Source: CAYZXT01 sp964482515
GTDB taxonomy: Bacteria > Elusimicrobiota > Elusimicrobia > FEN-1173
Assembly: GCA_964482515.1 (NCBI GenBank)
Contig: CAYZXT010000035.1
Coordinates: 1-26,659 of the forward strand
Length of the DNA stretch: 26,659 bases
Direction: 5' to 3'
Part shown: positions 7,794 to 16,439 of the stretch, in pieces
Numbering within the stretch: position 1 is the stretch's first letter
How the letters are laid out: every line of letters begins with the position of its first letter
Made by a program: the position numbers and the translations under genes
The notes under the pieces: generated by a model
Told to the model about the DNA's origin: nothing
Databases searched by the model: none
What the model saw: only the letters and a program-made list of their open reading frames with translations

Positions 7794-9008
7794 TTACGAC
7801 GGAACCCGCCGAAAATATTTCAGAGCCTCCCCCACCAAGTAGAGCGACCCGACGATGACGACGGGCCCGGAATTCCCGGACGAACGCCGCCAGGCTTCGC
7901 CGAACGTCCGGCAGGGAAACGCTGCATCCGCTTTACGCCACAACCCGGCAACCTCGGCCGCGCCGCGCGTCCGCTCGGAGGGCAGCGGCAGGGTGAAGAC
8001 CCGGCGGGCCAAGGGGCTAAGTTTCCGGATCATTCCCGCCGCGTCCTTGTCTTTCAAACAGCCGAAAATTAAATCCGCCTTCGCATGGCCCCAGGGCGAC
8101 GTGCGATAGGCCGCGGCGAAACTTTCCGCGCCTTCGACGTTGTGCCCGCCGTCCAGAACGACTGTGCGGCCCGCGACCGTCAGAACCTGGAACCGCCCCG
8201 GCCAGGAGGCCCGGGACAATCCGGCGCGGATGTCGGATTCATCCAAAGGCCAACCTTTTCTCCGCAAAGCGTCGCAGAGCGAAACGGCCAACGCCGCGTT
8301 GTCCGCTTGATGGCGGCCGAGCAGCCCGATGCTTAAATTTTCAAACATTTTCCCGGGAAGCGAAACATCGAAGCTCTGCTTCCGGGCCTTCCAGTCCGTT
8401 CCGCGCGGACGGACGATGATCTCGCGTCCGAGGGTCCTTACCGGGACCATGTTCTCCCGGCAAAACCGGCGGCCGACGGTCCGCAGAGCCGGCGGCGCGT
8501 TGAACAACAGCGGGACGCCGGAGCGCGCCGTTCCCAGTTTTTCCATCAGGACGTGGCGCAACGTCGGCCCCAGCCATTCCAAATGGTCGTGCCCGATGGA
8601 CGTGATCGCCACGGCCTCGGGCGCGGGCAAGGCGTTCACCGCGTCCAGCCGGCCGCCCAAACCCACTTCCATGACGGCCAGTTCGACGCCGGCTTTTTGA
8701 AAGAACAGAAACGCGGCCAGTGTGTGGACTTCAAATTCCGTTAACGATATCCGGCGCCGATTGGCGACCGACGACACCCGTTGGTTCAAACGCCGCCAAT
8801 CGTCCCGGGAAATCTTCCGCCCGTTCACACGGACCCGCTCGCGGATGTCCACCAGATGCGGCGACGTGTAAAGACCCGTTTTAATCCCGGCGCGCCGCAG
8901 AACGGATTCCGTCAGCGACGAAACGGAACCTTTGCCGTTGGTCCCCGCCACGATGACCGAGGCGAAAGCGTCCTCCGGGTGTCCGACAAGTTCAAGCAGG
9001 CGGCGCAC
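7794..9008 (-). CDS. folC: Folylpolyglutamate synthase / dihydrofolate synthase
   Basis: FolC adds glutamate to folates and, in many bacteria, to dihydropteroate. The Mur-ligase-like ATPase loop VAGTNGKGSVSS is at about 20-31, followed by GLYTSPHLVDIRERVRVNG, LTEFEVHTLAAFLFF, EVGLGGRLDAVN and SIGHDHLEWLG. The C-terminal domain has WPGRFQVL, VLDGGHNVEGAESF, GCLKDKDAAGMI and the final VVIVGSLYLVGEAL. The only canonical start codon in frame after the accD stop is GTG at 9008 (404 residues). However, family-like sequence (GLDRVRRLLELVG) begins before that codon, so either a non-canonical start is used or the N-terminus is shortened. The gene begins 46 bases after accD, a common accD-folC pairing. 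Identity is firm; the exact start is not. Confidence 0.93.
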   Translation of the reverse strand: MRRLLELVGHPEDAFASVIVAGTNGKGSVSSLTESVLRRAGIKTGLYTSPHLVDIRERVRVNGRKISRDDWRRLNQRVSSVANRRRISLTEFEVHTLAAFLFFQKAGVELAVMEVGLGGRLDAVNALPAPEAVAITSIGHDHLEWLGPTLRHVLMEKLGTARSGVPLLFNAPPALRTVGRRFCRENMVPVRTLGREIIVRPRGTDWKARKQSFDVSLPGKMFENLSIGLLGRHQADNAALAVSLCDALRRKGWPLDESDIRAGLSRASWPGRFQVLTVAGRTVVLDGGHNVEGAESFAAAYRTSPWGHAKADLIFGCLKDKDAAGMIRKLSPLARRVFTLPLPSERTRGAAEVAGLWRKADAAFPCRTFGEAWRRSSGNSGPVVIVGSLYLVGEALKYFRRVPS

Positions 9009-9054
9009 CCGGTCCAGGCCGAGGCGGATTTCCCCCCTGGCCGCGCGGCGACGA

Positions 9055-9918
9055 CTAGGCTTTGCCGTTGAGGGACGCCTTGGCGCCTTTGCGGGCCGCC
9101 ATGAAAAAGCCGAAGAGCTTGACCAGCGTGTCCTTAAGGTGCGCGCGGTCCGTCACCATGTCCACCATGCCGTGCTTCAAAAGGAACTCCGATTCCTGGA
9201 AACCCTGCGGCAGCGTCTGGCGGATGGTCTGTTCAATGACGCGGGGCCCGGCGAAGGCGACCAGGGCCCTCGGCTCCGCCACGATCACGTCGCCCAGCAT
9301 GGCGAAGGAAGCCGTGACGCCGCCGGTCGTGGGATCGGTCAGCAGGGAGATGAAGGGGAGCCGCGCCTCGTTCAAGCGGGCAAGGGCCGCGCTGGTCTTG
9401 GCCATCTGGAAGAGAGACAGTATCCCTTCCTGCATGCGCGCGCCGCCCGACGATGAAATGACCAGGAGCGGGAGCTCGTTCTCGATCGCGTGCTCGATGA
9501 CGAGGGTGATCTTTTCCCCCACCACGGCGCCCATGCTGCCGCCCATGAAGTCGAAGTTCAGCACGCCCACGGCGACGCGCAGCGGGCCCATCTGTCCTTC
9601 GCCGGCCAGGGCCGCGTCCTTTTCGCCCGTCTTTTTCTGATTGTCTTTCAGACGGTTCTTGTAGGGCGCGGAGTCCGAGAACTCAAGCACGTCCCGGGGC
9701 TTAAGGTCCTCGCCGATCTCCTTGAAAGAGTTTTCATCCAGCAAGAGCGCCAGCCGCTCCCGGGCCGACATGCGCAGCCCGTGGCCGCACTTCGGGCACA
9801 CGCGGAAATTCTTCTCCAGCTCCTTGTTGTAAATGATGTGTTCGCACTTGGGGCATTTCTTCCACAACCCCTCGGGCATGGGCTTCTTCGTACTCTCAGG
9901 CGCGTCGTCTACAGGCAT
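9055..9918 (-). CDS. accD: Acetyl-CoA carboxylase carboxyltransferase subunit beta
   Basis: The 287-residue subunit makes malonyl-CoA together with AccA for fatty-acid synthesis. The N-terminal zinc ribbon uses C22, C25, C41 and C44 (KCPKCEH and VCPKCGH). The crotonase-like carboxyltransferase domain follows, with SSSGGARMQEGILSLFQMAK, LTDPTTGGVTASFAMLGDV and FAGPRVIEQTIRQTLP. Length and order match the family. A strong ribosome-binding site (GGGGAGG, five bases before the ATG at 9918) lies in the 11-base gap after trpA. This is the first clear Shine-Dalgarno sequence in the chain after many overlapping junctions. accA is not in the window. Confidence 0.97.
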   Translation of the reverse strand: MPVDDAPESTKKPMPEGLWKKCPKCEHIIYNKELEKNFRVCPKCGHGLRMSARERLALLLDENSFKEIGEDLKPRDVLEFSDSAPYKNRLKDNQKKTGEKDAALAGEGQMGPLRVAVGVLNFDFMGGSMGAVVGEKITLVIEHAIENELPLLVISSSGGARMQEGILSLFQMAKTSAALARLNEARLPFISLLTDPTTGGVTASFAMLGDVIVAEPRALVAFAGPRVIEQTIRQTLPQGFQESEFLLKHGMVDMVTDRAHLKDTLVKLFGFFMAARKGAKASLNGKA

Positions 9919-9929
9919 CGTTGCCTCCC

Positions 9930-10718
9930 CTATTTGCTCGAACCGCTGTCGAGAGCGGACCGTAAAGTTTTTATGAACGGAGCCACGGCCGTTCGCTTCC
10001 TCAACAAATTGATGAGCGCGGAACCAACGATCACGCCGTCGACACTTGAAGCGTAACGACGCGCCTGCTCCGCGTTCGAGATTCCGAACCCCACGGCCAC
10101 GGGGACCGTCGAAACCCGGCGCAACCCCTGCAAGAAGCCAATCACGTCCGCCGGCAGCTGCCGCCGCATGCCCGTGACGCCCGTGGTGGACACGGCGTAC
10201 AAGAAGCCGCGGCTCTTCTTCGCCATCATGAGCCGCCGCTTCGGCGAGGTCGTCGGGGCCACCAGGTGGATCAGGTCGATCCCTTTATTGCGAAGGATTT
10301 TCCTCAAGCGGGCGGATTCTTCCGCGATCAGGTCCGGCACGATCAAACCGTCCACGCCGGCCTCGGCCGCGCGCCGCGCGAAGGTCTCATACCCCATGTG
10401 GTGGATCGGGTTCAGATAGCTCATATACACGATGGGCAGTTGGGAATTCCGGCGGAATTTCTTCGTCCACTTCAAAACCCAGTCGAGCGTCACACCGTTC
10501 TCCAGCGCCCTCTGCGACGAGTATTGGATGACGGGGCCGTCGGCGATGGGGTCCGAAAACGGAATACCGATCTCCACGATGTCCGCCCCCGACGCTTCCA
10601 ATTCGCGGACGACTTTGTCGGTCGCGCCGAGGGCCGGAAACCCCGCGGTCACGTAGGCGATCAGCGCTTTGCGGCCTTGGGATTTCAATTGGCGGAACTT
10701 CTTGGCAATGCGGCTCAT
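9930..10718 (-). CDS. trpA: Tryptophan synthase alpha chain
   Basis: The 262-residue TIM-barrel subunit cleaves indole-3-glycerol phosphate to indole and glyceraldehyde 3-phosphate, and passes indole to TrpB through a tunnel. The catalytic residues fall at the standard places: E49 in IVEIGIPFSDP and D60 in DGPVIQ. Further landmarks are GVDGLIVPDL, the phosphate-binding VSTTGVTGMR and VGFGISNAEQA, and the end GSALINLL. Its ATG overlaps the trpB stop (ATGA). The order trpB-trpA followed by accD-folC is a widely seen arrangement. Confidence 0.98.
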   Translation of the reverse strand: MSRIAKKFRQLKSQGRKALIAYVTAGFPALGATDKVVRELEASGADIVEIGIPFSDPIADGPVIQYSSQRALENGVTLDWVLKWTKKFRRNSQLPIVYMSYLNPIHHMGYETFARRAAEAGVDGLIVPDLIAEESARLRKILRNKGIDLIHLVAPTTSPKRRLMMAKKSRGFLYAVSTTGVTGMRRQLPADVIGFLQGLRRVSTVPVAVGFGISNAEQARRYASSVDGVIVGSALINLLRKRTAVAPFIKTLRSALDSGSSK

Positions 10719-11917
10719 ATTTTTTTCTCCGCGGTGCCACCCAAAATTTCCTGCAGTTGGATCATGTCTTTGTCTCCGCGGCCGGACAGCAGCGCCACGA
10801 CGCTTTGGTTCCTGGACATTTTCTTCGCCAGCTGCGGCAGAGCGCCGATGGCGTGGGCGCTTTCCAGTGCCGGCGACAAACCTTCGGTTTCGTTCAACAG
10901 TTTAAATCCGGCGAGGGCGGCTTTGTCCGTGAGGGCGATATACTTCGCGCGGCCGGAATCCTTATAGAAAGAATGCTCCGGCCCGACGCCCGGATAATCC
11001 AACCCGGCGGAAACCGAATGGGTGGAAGAGACCTGTCCGTCCTTGTCCTGCATCAGGTAGGTATACGCCCCGTGCAGGATGCCGGGCGTCCCCGCGCAAA
11101 GCGACGCCGCGTGCTGGCCCGAAGCGAGCCCGCGCCCGCCGGCTTCCACGCCGAGGAAGCGGACGTTTTTCCGGTTGTAGAAAGGCGCGAAGAGCCCGAT
11201 GGAGTTGGACCCGCCGCCCACGCAGGCGACGAGAACGTCCGGGTCGCCCTTTTGGTAATCGCGGATTTGGCGGATGACTTCGCGGCCGATCACGCTTTGG
11301 TATTCGCGGACGATCCAGGGATAGGGATGGGGCCCGATGCAGGAACCGATGCAGTAGAACGTGTTGCGGACGTTGGTCACCCAGTCGCGCAGGGCTTCGT
11401 TCACCGCGTCCTTCAACGTCTTGGAGCCGGTATCGACGGGGATCACCTTCGCGCCCATGCTCTTCATGCGGAACACGTTCAACGACTGCCGCCGCGTGTC
11501 CTCGGAACCCATGTACACTTCGCACTCGAGCCCCAGCAACGCGCAGGCGGTGGCGGTGGCCACGCCGTGCTGTCCCGCGCCGGTTTCGGCGATGACGCGC
11601 GTCTTGCCGAGTTTCTTGGCCAAGAGAACTTGGCCGAGCGTGTTGTTGATCTTGTGCGCGCCGGTGTGGCAGAGGTCTTCGCGCTTCAGATATATCTTCG
11701 GGCCGCCGAGGCGTTTCGTCAGATTGCCCGCGAAGAACAGCGGCGTGGGACGGCCCGCGAACTTCTTCAGCAGATCGTTCAGCTCCCGCCGGAAGGTCGC
11801 GTCGCTCTTCGCCTTGCGGAAGGCGGCGTCCAGCTCCTCGAGCGGCGCCACGAGGGTCTCCGAGACGAAGCGCCCCCCGTATTTTCCGAAATAACCGCGG
11901 CTGTCCGGAAATTTCAT
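10715..11917 (-). CDS. trpB: Tryptophan synthase beta chain
   Basis: The 400-residue, PLP-dependent subunit condenses indole with serine. The PLP lysine is K89 in REDLCHTGAHKINN; the catalytic segment is AETGAGQHGVATAT and the PLP phosphate site is CVGGGSNSIGLF. The segments GILHGAYTYLMQD and SVSAGLDYPGVGPEH mark it as the common TrpB1 type that pairs with TrpA, rather than the stand-alone TrpB2. Length is normal. It starts at the ATG overlapping the trpF stop by four bases and ends overlapping trpA. Confidence 0.98.
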   Translation of the reverse strand: MKFPDSRGYFGKYGGRFVSETLVAPLEELDAAFRKAKSDATFRRELNDLLKKFAGRPTPLFFAGNLTKRLGGPKIYLKREDLCHTGAHKINNTLGQVLLAKKLGKTRVIAETGAGQHGVATATACALLGLECEVYMGSEDTRRQSLNVFRMKSMGAKVIPVDTGSKTLKDAVNEALRDWVTNVRNTFYCIGSCIGPHPYPWIVREYQSVIGREVIRQIRDYQKGDPDVLVACVGGGSNSIGLFAPFYNRKNVRFLGVEAGGRGLASGQHAASLCAGTPGILHGAYTYLMQDKDGQVSSTHSVSAGLDYPGVGPEHSFYKDSGRAKYIALTDKAALAGFKLLNETEGLSPALESAHAIGALPQLAKKMSRNQSVVALLSGRGDKDMIQLQEILGGTAEKKI

Positions 11918-12552
11918 GCGTCCTTCACCGCCTCAATGAAAGCCTTCATTTTGTCGTAGTCTTTCCGTTTCGGGGATTTCTCGACGCCGCTGGCCACGTC
12001 CACGCCGAAGGGCTGGGTCTTCTCGATGGCTTCCGCCACGTTCTCCGGCGTCAAACCGCCGGCCACGAAATAGGGGACCTTGTAGGCCCGCGCGTTGTCG
12101 GCCAACTCCCAGGGGAACGTCTGTCCCGTGCCGCCGGGTTCGCCCTCGACGCGCGCATCGATCAGGAAATGGGTGCAGCAGTTCTGGAAAGCCGCCGCGG
12201 CTTCCAGGTCGGACGCCTGGGCCACGCGGAAGGCCCGGCAGACGACGGACAGCTCCAGGTGGTCGTGGATGAAGCGGCAGTCGTCGGGCGTATGCTGGCC
12301 GTGCAGCTGAACGCCCATGAGCCGGGTCTTCTGCGCGATCTTGACGATCTCCTCGGCGGTCTGGTCCACGAACACGCCCACAGTCGTGACGAAGGGCGGA
12401 AGTTTCTTGATAATCTCTCCCGCCAGGTCCGGGGATACCTTCCGGGGGCTCTGGGAGTAAAAATTGAACCCCAAATAATTCGCGCCCAGGTTCGTCGCCG
12501 CTATGGCGTCGTTCTCGTTGGTGATGCCGCAGATCTTGATCTTCACGCTCAT
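11914..12552 (-). CDS. trpF: Phosphoribosylanthranilate isomerase
   Basis: The 212-residue TIM-barrel enzyme converts phosphoribosylanthranilate to its carboxyphenylamino-deoxyribulose form. The general base C8 is in KIKICGITN; the acid aspartate is in GVDVASGVEKSPKRKD; GVQLHGQ and VAGGLTPENV are also typical. It is separate from trpC, not fused as in enterobacteria. It overlaps trpC and trpB by four bases each. Confidence 0.97.
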   Translation of the reverse strand: MSVKIKICGITNENDAIAATNLGANYLGFNFYSQSPRKVSPDLAGEIIKKLPPFVTTVGVFVDQTAEEIVKIAQKTRLMGVQLHGQHTPDDCRFIHDHLELSVVCRAFRVAQASDLEAAAAFQNCCTHFLIDARVEGEPGGTGQTFPWELADNARAYKVPYFVAGGLTPENVAEAIEKTQPFGVDVASGVEKSPKRKDYDKMKAFIEAVKDA

Positions 12553-13343
12553 TTGTCTTTCCCCGCTTCCACTAAAATTTTTGCCGCCGCGGTCAAATCC
12601 GGCTGACGCAAAAGAGATTCCCCCACCAGCATGGCGTTCACTTTAAGCCTTTTTAACGACTTCACGTCGTCCAGATTGCGGATGCCGCTCTCCGCGACGA
12701 CCAGGCTTCCCGGCGGAACGAAGGGGACCAGCTTCCGGAACGCCAACGGGTCCATGGACAGATCCTTCAGGTTGCGGCTGTTGATCCCGATCACGTCGGC
12801 TTCCGCGTCCAGGGCCCGGCCCAGTTCGTTGAGGTCGTGGATTTCCACCAGCGGCGTCATCTTCATCTTGCGTGCCATTGACAGCATCTTGATCAGTTCG
12901 CCCTGCTTGAGCAGCGCCACGATCAGGAGGACGGCGTCCGCGCCGTGCACCCGCGACTCCACGACCTGGTAGGGGTCGATGATGAAATCCTTTCGCAGCA
13001 CGGGAAGCTTCACCGCGGCCTTGGCCTCAGCCAGATGTTCGAGGCGTCCGAGGAAATAATTTTCCTCGGTGAGGACCGAGAGAGCGCTGGCGCCCCCTTT
13101 CGCGTATGCCTTGGCGCCGGCGGCGACGTCGTAATCCCCGCGGATCGCGCCGGCCGAGGGGCTGGCCTGTTTCAGCTCCGCGATCAGCGCAATGCGGCCC
13201 TTTTTCCTGATGGCCTTCGCGAAATCCCGGGTGGGAGGCGCCTTGGAGAGCCGCCCCTTCAACTGCGCCAGCGGCACGCGGCCTTTCTGCTTTACCAGGT
13301 CCTGGCGTTTGCGGCGGACGATTTCCTGCAGCCCCGCGCCCAT
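12549..13343 (-). CDS. trpC: Indole-3-glycerol phosphate synthase
   Basis: The 264-residue TIM-barrel enzyme closes the indole ring. E56 and K58 in IAELKQASPSAG are the usual substrate-binding and catalytic positions. The motifs ALSVLTEENYFLG, VLRKDFIIDPYQVVESR, IGINSRNL, VAESGIRN and LVGESLLR all match in order. A mono-functional TrpC without a TrpF domain. It begins two bases after the trpD stop. Confidence 0.98.
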   Translation of the reverse strand: MGAGLQEIVRRKRQDLVKQKGRVPLAQLKGRLSKAPPTRDFAKAIRKKGRIALIAELKQASPSAGAIRGDYDVAAGAKAYAKGGASALSVLTEENYFLGRLEHLAEAKAAVKLPVLRKDFIIDPYQVVESRVHGADAVLLIVALLKQGELIKMLSMARKMKMTPLVEIHDLNELGRALDAEADVIGINSRNLKDLSMDPLAFRKLVPFVPPGSLVVAESGIRNLDDVKSLKRLKVNAMLVGESLLRQPDLTAAAKILVEAGKDK

Positions 13344-13345
13344 GA

Positions 13346-14377
13346 TCAGGCCGGGGACTGGGTCATCTGCGCCAGCCGCTCCAGTTTTTCCCGCGCGCGG
13401 CCGGAATCGATGGACTGCTCGGCCAGATACCGGCCGTCTTTCAAATTTTTAACATCGCGCCGGCCCGCCGTACGCGCCGCCACCAAGATCGCCGCGGCAG
13501 CGTTCGCCGCCACCGCGTCCCGCTGCGGTCCCGCTTCCCCTTTGAGGATGCGGCGGATGATCTCCGCGTTCTCTTCCTTGGTGCCGCCGCGCAGGGCCCC
13601 GTTCGAAACGGGCTTGAAGCCGAAATCCCTGGCCGTGATCGTGCGCTTGCGGATGCGGCCCTTCACGATCTCCGCGACCGTGGTTTTTCCCGACAGAGTG
13701 ATCTCATCGTGACCCGACCCGTGCACCACCATGGACTCCTTCGTCCCAAGGCGGACCAAGACCTTCGCCAGCATGTCCACCAATTGGTTCGAATAGACGC
13801 CGATCACCTGGGCGTTGGCGCCGGCCGGGTTGGAAAGCGGTCCTAAAATATTGAACACCGTCCGAACGGCCAGCTCGCGCCGAACCGGCATGGCGTATTT
13901 CATGGCCGGGTGGAACGCCGGGGCGAAAAGAAAGCCGATGCCGATTTCCCTCAGGCATTTCTCGACGACGGCGACGCCCGGGTCCACCTTCACGCCCAAG
14001 GCCTCGAGCACGTCGGCGCTGCCGCATTGGGACGAGATCGAGCGGTTGCCGTGCTTCGCGACCGTGAAGCCCGCGCCCGCGACAACAAAAGCCGCGGCCG
14101 TGGAAATATTGAAGCTGCCCTGCTTGTCGCCGCCCGTGCCGCAAGTGTCCGCCACCGCGCGATCGGAAAGGCGTATCCGCGTCGCGGCGCCGCGCATGGC
14201 CTCGGCGCAGCCCGCAATCTCCTCCGGCGTTTCGCCCTTCATGCGGAGCGCGATCAAAAAACTGGCGATCTGCGAGGCGGGCGTCTGTCCGCCGAGGATT
14301 TCGCCCACGGCCTCGCGGGCCTCGCTGAAAGTGAGGTCCATTTCTTCAACCAGTTTGGAAATGGCGGCCTGGATCAT
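13346..14377 (-). CDS. trpD: Anthranilate phosphoribosyltransferase
   Basis: The 343-residue enzyme transfers phosphoribose from PRPP to anthranilate. The PRPP-binding glycine-rich loop is DTCGTGGDKQGSFNIST, followed by VAKHGNRSISSQCGSADVLEALG and the NILGPLSNPAGA segment. The C-terminal VVHGSGHDEITLSG is also characteristic. It is not fused to the glutaminase, which is a separate trpG directly upstream with a four-base overlap. Confidence 0.98.
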   Translation of the reverse strand: MIQAAISKLVEEMDLTFSEAREAVGEILGGQTPASQIASFLIALRMKGETPEEIAGCAEAMRGAATRIRLSDRAVADTCGTGGDKQGSFNISTAAAFVVAGAGFTVAKHGNRSISSQCGSADVLEALGVKVDPGVAVVEKCLREIGIGFLFAPAFHPAMKYAMPVRRELAVRTVFNILGPLSNPAGANAQVIGVYSNQLVDMLAKVLVRLGTKESMVVHGSGHDEITLSGKTTVAEIVKGRIRKRTITARDFGFKPVSNGALRGGTKEENAEIIRRILKGEAGPQRDAVAANAAAAILVAARTAGRRDVKNLKDGRYLAEQSIDSGRAREKLERLAQMTQSPA

Positions 14378-14955
14378 TTCTTCGGGACCCTCATGGCGAT
14401 AAAGTTCCTCAACAAATCCTTGCCGCCTTCGGTCAGTATGGACTCCGGATGGAACTGCACGCCTTCCAAACAGGGCAGCTTCCGGTGCCGCATGCCCATG
14501 ATCTCGCCGTCTTCGGAATGGGCCGAGATTTCAAAATCCTTCGGCAGCGATTTCCGTTCCACCACCAACGAATGGTAGCGCGTGGCGGTGAACGGGTTCT
14601 TGAGGCCTTTGAAAACGCCTTTGCCGTCGTGCTTAATCTGCGAGGTCTTGCCGTGCATGAGTTTTTTGGCGCGGATCACTTTCCCGCCGAAGGCGTAGCC
14701 CAGCGACTGATGGCCGAGGCAGACGCCGAGGATTGGGATCTTGCCGCCGAAGCGGCGAAGCACTTCCACGGACACGCCCGCTTCCTTCGGGGTGCAGGGG
14801 CCGGGCGAGACGACAATGTGCGTGAGCTTCATGGCGGGAATTTCCGCCGGGTCGATCTCGTCGTTGCGGACGACCTTCACGTCCTGTTTCAATTCGCCGA
14901 GATATTGGACGATGTTGTAGGTGAAGGAATCATAATTGTCGATCATCAAAATCAT
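14374..14955 (-). CDS. trpG: Anthranilate synthase glutaminase subunit (class I amidotransferase)
   Basis: The 193-residue subunit supplies ammonia from glutamine to TrpE. The catalytic triad is C79 in GVCLGHQSLGYAFGG with H169 and E171 in VQFHPESILT. It opens with ILMIDNYDSFTYNIVQYL, and VSPGPCTPKEAG forms the oxyanion-side loop. As in many bacteria, the same subunit might also serve aminodeoxychorismate synthase (PabA role), which would link it to the folC function; this is inference. It overlaps trpE and trpD by four bases each. Confidence 0.97.
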   Translation of the reverse strand: MILMIDNYDSFTYNIVQYLGELKQDVKVVRNDEIDPAEIPAMKLTHIVVSPGPCTPKEAGVSVEVLRRFGGKIPILGVCLGHQSLGYAFGGKVIRAKKLMHGKTSQIKHDGKGVFKGLKNPFTATRYHSLVVERKSLPKDFEISAHSEDGEIMGMRHRKLPCLEGVQFHPESILTEGGKDLLRNFIAMRVPKK

Positions 14956-16439
14956 TTGGGTTCGGCCCCTTCCTGGGCGATGCGCAATGCGGTCACCATG
15001 GCCGCGGCCTTGTTCTGGGTTTCCTCGAACTCGGTCTCCGGCACGGAATCCGCCACGATCCCCGCGCCCGCCTGGATGTAGGCCTTGCGGCCCTTCAGCA
15101 CGATGGTGCGGATGGTGATGGCCACGTCCATGTTGCCTGAATATGAGAAATATCCCACCGCCCCGCCGTAGGGCCCGCGGCGCGTCTTCTCCAGCTCGTC
15201 GATGATTTGCATCGCCCGGATCTTGGGCGCGCCGGTCAGCGTCCCGGCCGGGAAGCAGGCGCGGAACAGATCGAAAGCGTCGCGCCCGTCCTGAAGTTCC
15301 CCGGTCACCGACGACACCAGGTGCATCACGTGGCTGTAGTGTTCGATCGTCATAAACTCGGGGACCTTGACGCTGCCGGGCTTGCAGACGCGGCCCAGGT
15401 CGTTGCGGCCCAAATCCACCAGCATCAAATGCTCCGCCCGCTCTTTTTTATCTTTCAGCAAATTATCGGCCAGTGTCCGGTTCGCCGCGTCGTCGGCGCC
15501 GCGCGGCCGCGTTCCCGCGATGGGGCGCGTTTCGGCTTTACGGTCCTCGAGGCGCACCAGCATCTCCGGGCTGGAGCCGATGATGTGCTGGTCCCCGTCG
15601 CGCAGGAAATACATGTAGGGAGAGGGATTCACGCGGCGCAGCGCGCGGTAGATTTCCAGGGGATGGGCGTCGACGTCGAACTTCATGCGGCGGGACAAAA
15701 CGGTCTGGATGATGTCGCCCGCGGCGATGTATTCCTTCGCCTTCTTGACCGCGTTCATGTACGACTTGCGTTCCCCCGCCGTGGCGTCCGGGGCTTGCCT
15801 GGCGACCGCGGCGTAAGACTTGAGAGTGAAGGACGGCATGCGGATCTCTTCCGCCATTTTCTTTAAGGCCTTCTCCGCCTGGCGGTACTGCTTCTCGGGG
15901 GATTGTCCTTTTTCGATGGGTACGCAGCGGACGATCTTCAGCGTGTGGGAAAGATGGTCGAAGACGAACATGTCGCGCGTCAGGAAGAACACGCTGTCCG
16001 GCAGGCCCAGGTCGTCGGGATTGTCCGTCGGCAATTCTTCGAAGGTACGGACCATGTCGTAGCCGGCGTAGCCCACGGCGCCGCCGTAAAACCGCGGCAG
16101 GCCCTTCAGGTGCGCCGCGTTCTGTTTGCCGAGGATCCGGCTCAGCTCCTTCAGCGGATCGGCGCTGCGGAACTTCCGCGTAACATCGCCGTTTTGCAGG
16201 GAGACGTTTTCGCCGCGGCTCCGGAATATCTGGTGCGGCGAGAAAGCCGCGAAAGAATAGCGGCCTAGGTGTTCGCCGCCCTCCACGCTCTCCAGCAGGA
16301 AACAAGAGGAACTCTCCTGGTAGCGCGCGTGGAAGAGCGCCAGGGGCGTGAGCTCGTCCGCCAGGCACTCCAGGTAAACCGGCACCAGGGAATGGGTCTT
16401 GGCCAGGCGTTTGAATTCGTCGAGGCTGGGATGGATCAT
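14952..16439 (-). CDS. trpE: Anthranilate synthase component I
   Basis: The 495-residue enzyme makes anthranilate from chorismate. The LLES motif at residues 48-51, part of the tryptophan feedback site, is intact, so allosteric inhibition is expected. The chorismate-binding core includes SPEMLVRLEDRKAETRPIAGTRPRG, DLGRNDLGRVC, VMHLVSSVTGEL, FPAGTLTGAPKIRAMQII and YGGAVGYFSYSGNMD. The length is typical for stand-alone TrpE. It starts on an ATG that overlaps the lepB stop by four bases. No leader peptide or attenuator can fit between the two genes, so any control must come from the distant promoter, an internal promoter or feedback on the enzyme. Confidence 0.98.
   Translation of the reverse strand: MIHPSLDEFKRLAKTHSLVPVYLECLADELTPLALFHARYQESSSCFLLESVEGGEHLGRYSFAAFSPHQIFRSRGENVSLQNGDVTRKFRSADPLKELSRILGKQNAAHLKGLPRFYGGAVGYAGYDMVRTFEELPTDNPDDLGLPDSVFFLTRDMFVFDHLSHTLKIVRCVPIEKGQSPEKQYRQAEKALKKMAEEIRMPSFTLKSYAAVARQAPDATAGERKSYMNAVKKAKEYIAAGDIIQTVLSRRMKFDVDAHPLEIYRALRRVNPSPYMYFLRDGDQHIIGSSPEMLVRLEDRKAETRPIAGTRPRGADDAANRTLADNLLKDKKERAEHLMLVDLGRNDLGRVCKPGSVKVPEFMTIEHYSHVMHLVSSVTGELQDGRDAFDLFRACFPAGTLTGAPKIRAMQIIDELEKTRRGPYGGAVGYFSYSGNMDVAITIRTIVLKGRKAYIQAGAGIVADSVPETEFEETQNKAAAMVTALRIAQEGAEPK

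Noticed and set aside
10757..11959. A 400-codon open frame on the plus strand
   Set aside because: It mirrors trpB, whose motifs are complete; the antisense product resembles no protein family.
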